Assembly (NCBI GenBank): GCA_948687865.1
Contig: CAPQQE010000006.1
Coordinates: forward strand, 20,373 to 26,956
Reading direction: 5' to 3'
Source: an uncultured Bacilli bacterium
Lineage (GTDB): Bacteria; Bacillota_I; Bacilli_A; RF39; UBA660
Length of the DNA stretch: 6,584 nt
Shown: one piece after another, positions 5,836 through 6,584 of the stretch
Layout of the letters: each line of letters opens with the position of its first letter
Position numbering within the stretch: the stretch's first letter is position 1
Notes under the pieces: model-generated
The model's database searches: none
Seen by the model: only the letters and a program-made list of their open reading frames with translations
What the model was told of the DNA's origin: nothing
Program-made: the position numbers and the translations under genes

Positions 5836-6584
5836 CTTATTTGTTCCAACACTATTTTCTTTAATACATTTATAATATTATTTAAAGAATATACATCAGC
5901 TATATGGATCCCTAATATATAAGTATTATTAATAGTTTTATCAATAGATAATGCATCATCCATCATCTTAGTTGATGAATTAATAATATTACCATTTTTA
6001 TCTATTATATCTGGATTATCAATAGTTACAATATAATCATTATCTATTATATATCTACCTTCTTGTGCATCATATTTAAAATTCTTTATCTTTTTTTCCA
6101 ACATATTATTGTTTATATCCATTTTAATATTTAATATTTCATAGAATTTTTCTTTATCAAAATGTAAACATTTTATATTTAATATATATTTTAAAAGTTC
6201 AGTATAATATAAAATTCTATTTTTTTTATTAGTGTTTTTTACATTTAAAAGAGAATTATAAAGTAATGTGCTAAAATTTCTTTTTTTGTAATCTAGTGTA
6301 CTTCCTAATAGTTTTAAATTTGAAAATACAAGTTTTAAAGAATCATTTATATTATTAGATTTTAATATAATATATGTAATATTTTCAAACAAGATAATAT
6401 TTTCTAAATCTTTATATTCCATATTAATATTATCAGATATTAGATGTTTTAAAATATCTATATGATATAGTATATGTTTAATACATTCGTACAATTCTAT
6501 ATCATCACTTATATTATTCATTTTTTCTCTTAATAATTTAGAAGTATCGTTTAATATATTTATTATTTTCTTTACATCAGAAAA
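5820..6584 (-). CDS. RNB-type exoribonuclease, N-terminal fragment (5' end outside the window)
   Basis: The frame is open to the window edge with no stop, so the ATG at 6521 may be internal; I extend the call to 6584. Numbering from that ATG, residues 1-150 are mostly helical, rich in Ile, Asn and Lys, and not recognisable. Then comes the start of an RNB domain: YDAQEGRYIIDNDYIVTID (150-168), STKMMDDALSID (183-194) and YILGIHIADVYSL (201-213), matching the FVTIDxxxTEDMDDALF...IAIAD signature of RNase II/R, which degrade RNA 3' to 5' using metal-bound aspartates. Asp168, Asp188 and Asp189 are kept, but the second Asp of the four (E. coli D207) aligns with Met186, and about 11 extra residues lie between Asp168 and the STKMM block. 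After HIADVYSLNN the frame turns into unrelated residues and stops at 5822-5820, where the remaining domain continues in another frame. Confidence 0.7.
   Translation of the reverse strand, partial: FSDVKKIINILNDTSKLLREKMNNISDDIELYECIKHILYHIDILKHLISDNINMEYKDLENIILFENITYIILKSNNINDSLKLVFSNLKLLGSTLDYKKRNFSTLLYNSLLNVKNTNKKNRILYYTELLKYILNIKCLHFDKEKFYEILNIKMDINNNMLEKKIKNFKYDAQEGRYIIDNDYIVTIDNPDIIDKNGNIINSSTKMMDDALSIDKTINNTYILGIHIADVYSLNNIINVLKKIVLEQIRCVLH

Noticed and set aside
5822..5877. Programmed -1 ribosomal frameshift joining the two RNB fragments
   Set aside because: Both frames are open here, but there is no canonical slippery heptamer and no clear downstream stem, and a joined product would still lack about 25 residues of the domain. 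A deletion explains the data better.
1..6584. Novel defence system, mobile element or CRISPR array
   Set aside because: Both strands were read for transposase, integrase, toxin-antitoxin, reverse transcriptase and spaced repeats; nothing was found. The content is housekeeping apart from the damaged RNB gene.

Overview
The window is a very AT-rich piece of a bacterial chromosome with every supported gene on the minus strand. Gene content, gene order (murG-murB-divIB, as in Bacillus), a T-box leader and strong AGGAGG-type ribosome binding sites point to a low-GC Gram-positive (Bacillota), probably an uncultured AT-rich lineage of Bacilli. murG and murB end at well-placed TGA codons, and the tryptophan codon checked near the murB end is TGG, so TGA is a stop (code 11, not the Mycoplasma code).

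In transcription order (right to left): 6584-5251 holds an RNase II/R-type (RNB) exonuclease gene split into two overlapping reading frames. The first runs off the window edge. The split, a short central region and several replaced catalytic residues suggest a decaying or inactive enzyme. Then follow a promoter (5243-5215) and a T-box leader (about 5208-5002), with a threonine specifier ACU, a canonical antiterminator bulge UGGUACC and a competing terminator. This leader controls thrS (4988-3237), which encodes a threonyl-tRNA synthetase lacking the N-terminal TGS domain. An AT-rich hairpin with a T-run (3222-3195) ends thrS.

A new extended -10 promoter (about 3163) then starts a division and cell-wall (dcw) cluster: murG, murB, divIB/ftsQ and the first 143 codons of ftsA. 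MurB makes UDP-MurNAc in the cytoplasm, MurG converts lipid I to lipid II at the membrane, DivIB belongs to the divisome complex, and FtsA ties FtsZ to the membrane. The murG-murB-divIB block is tightly packed (11-nt overlap, 4-nt gap). ftsA follows after 61 nt that hold a candidate promoter with an 11-T tract.

Most of the window is ordinary housekeeping sequence. The most unusual parts are the split RNB gene and the T-box leader with two back-to-back hairpins sharing the same UAAUA loop. No tRNA, rRNA, CRISPR array, insertion sequence or phage gene was seen.
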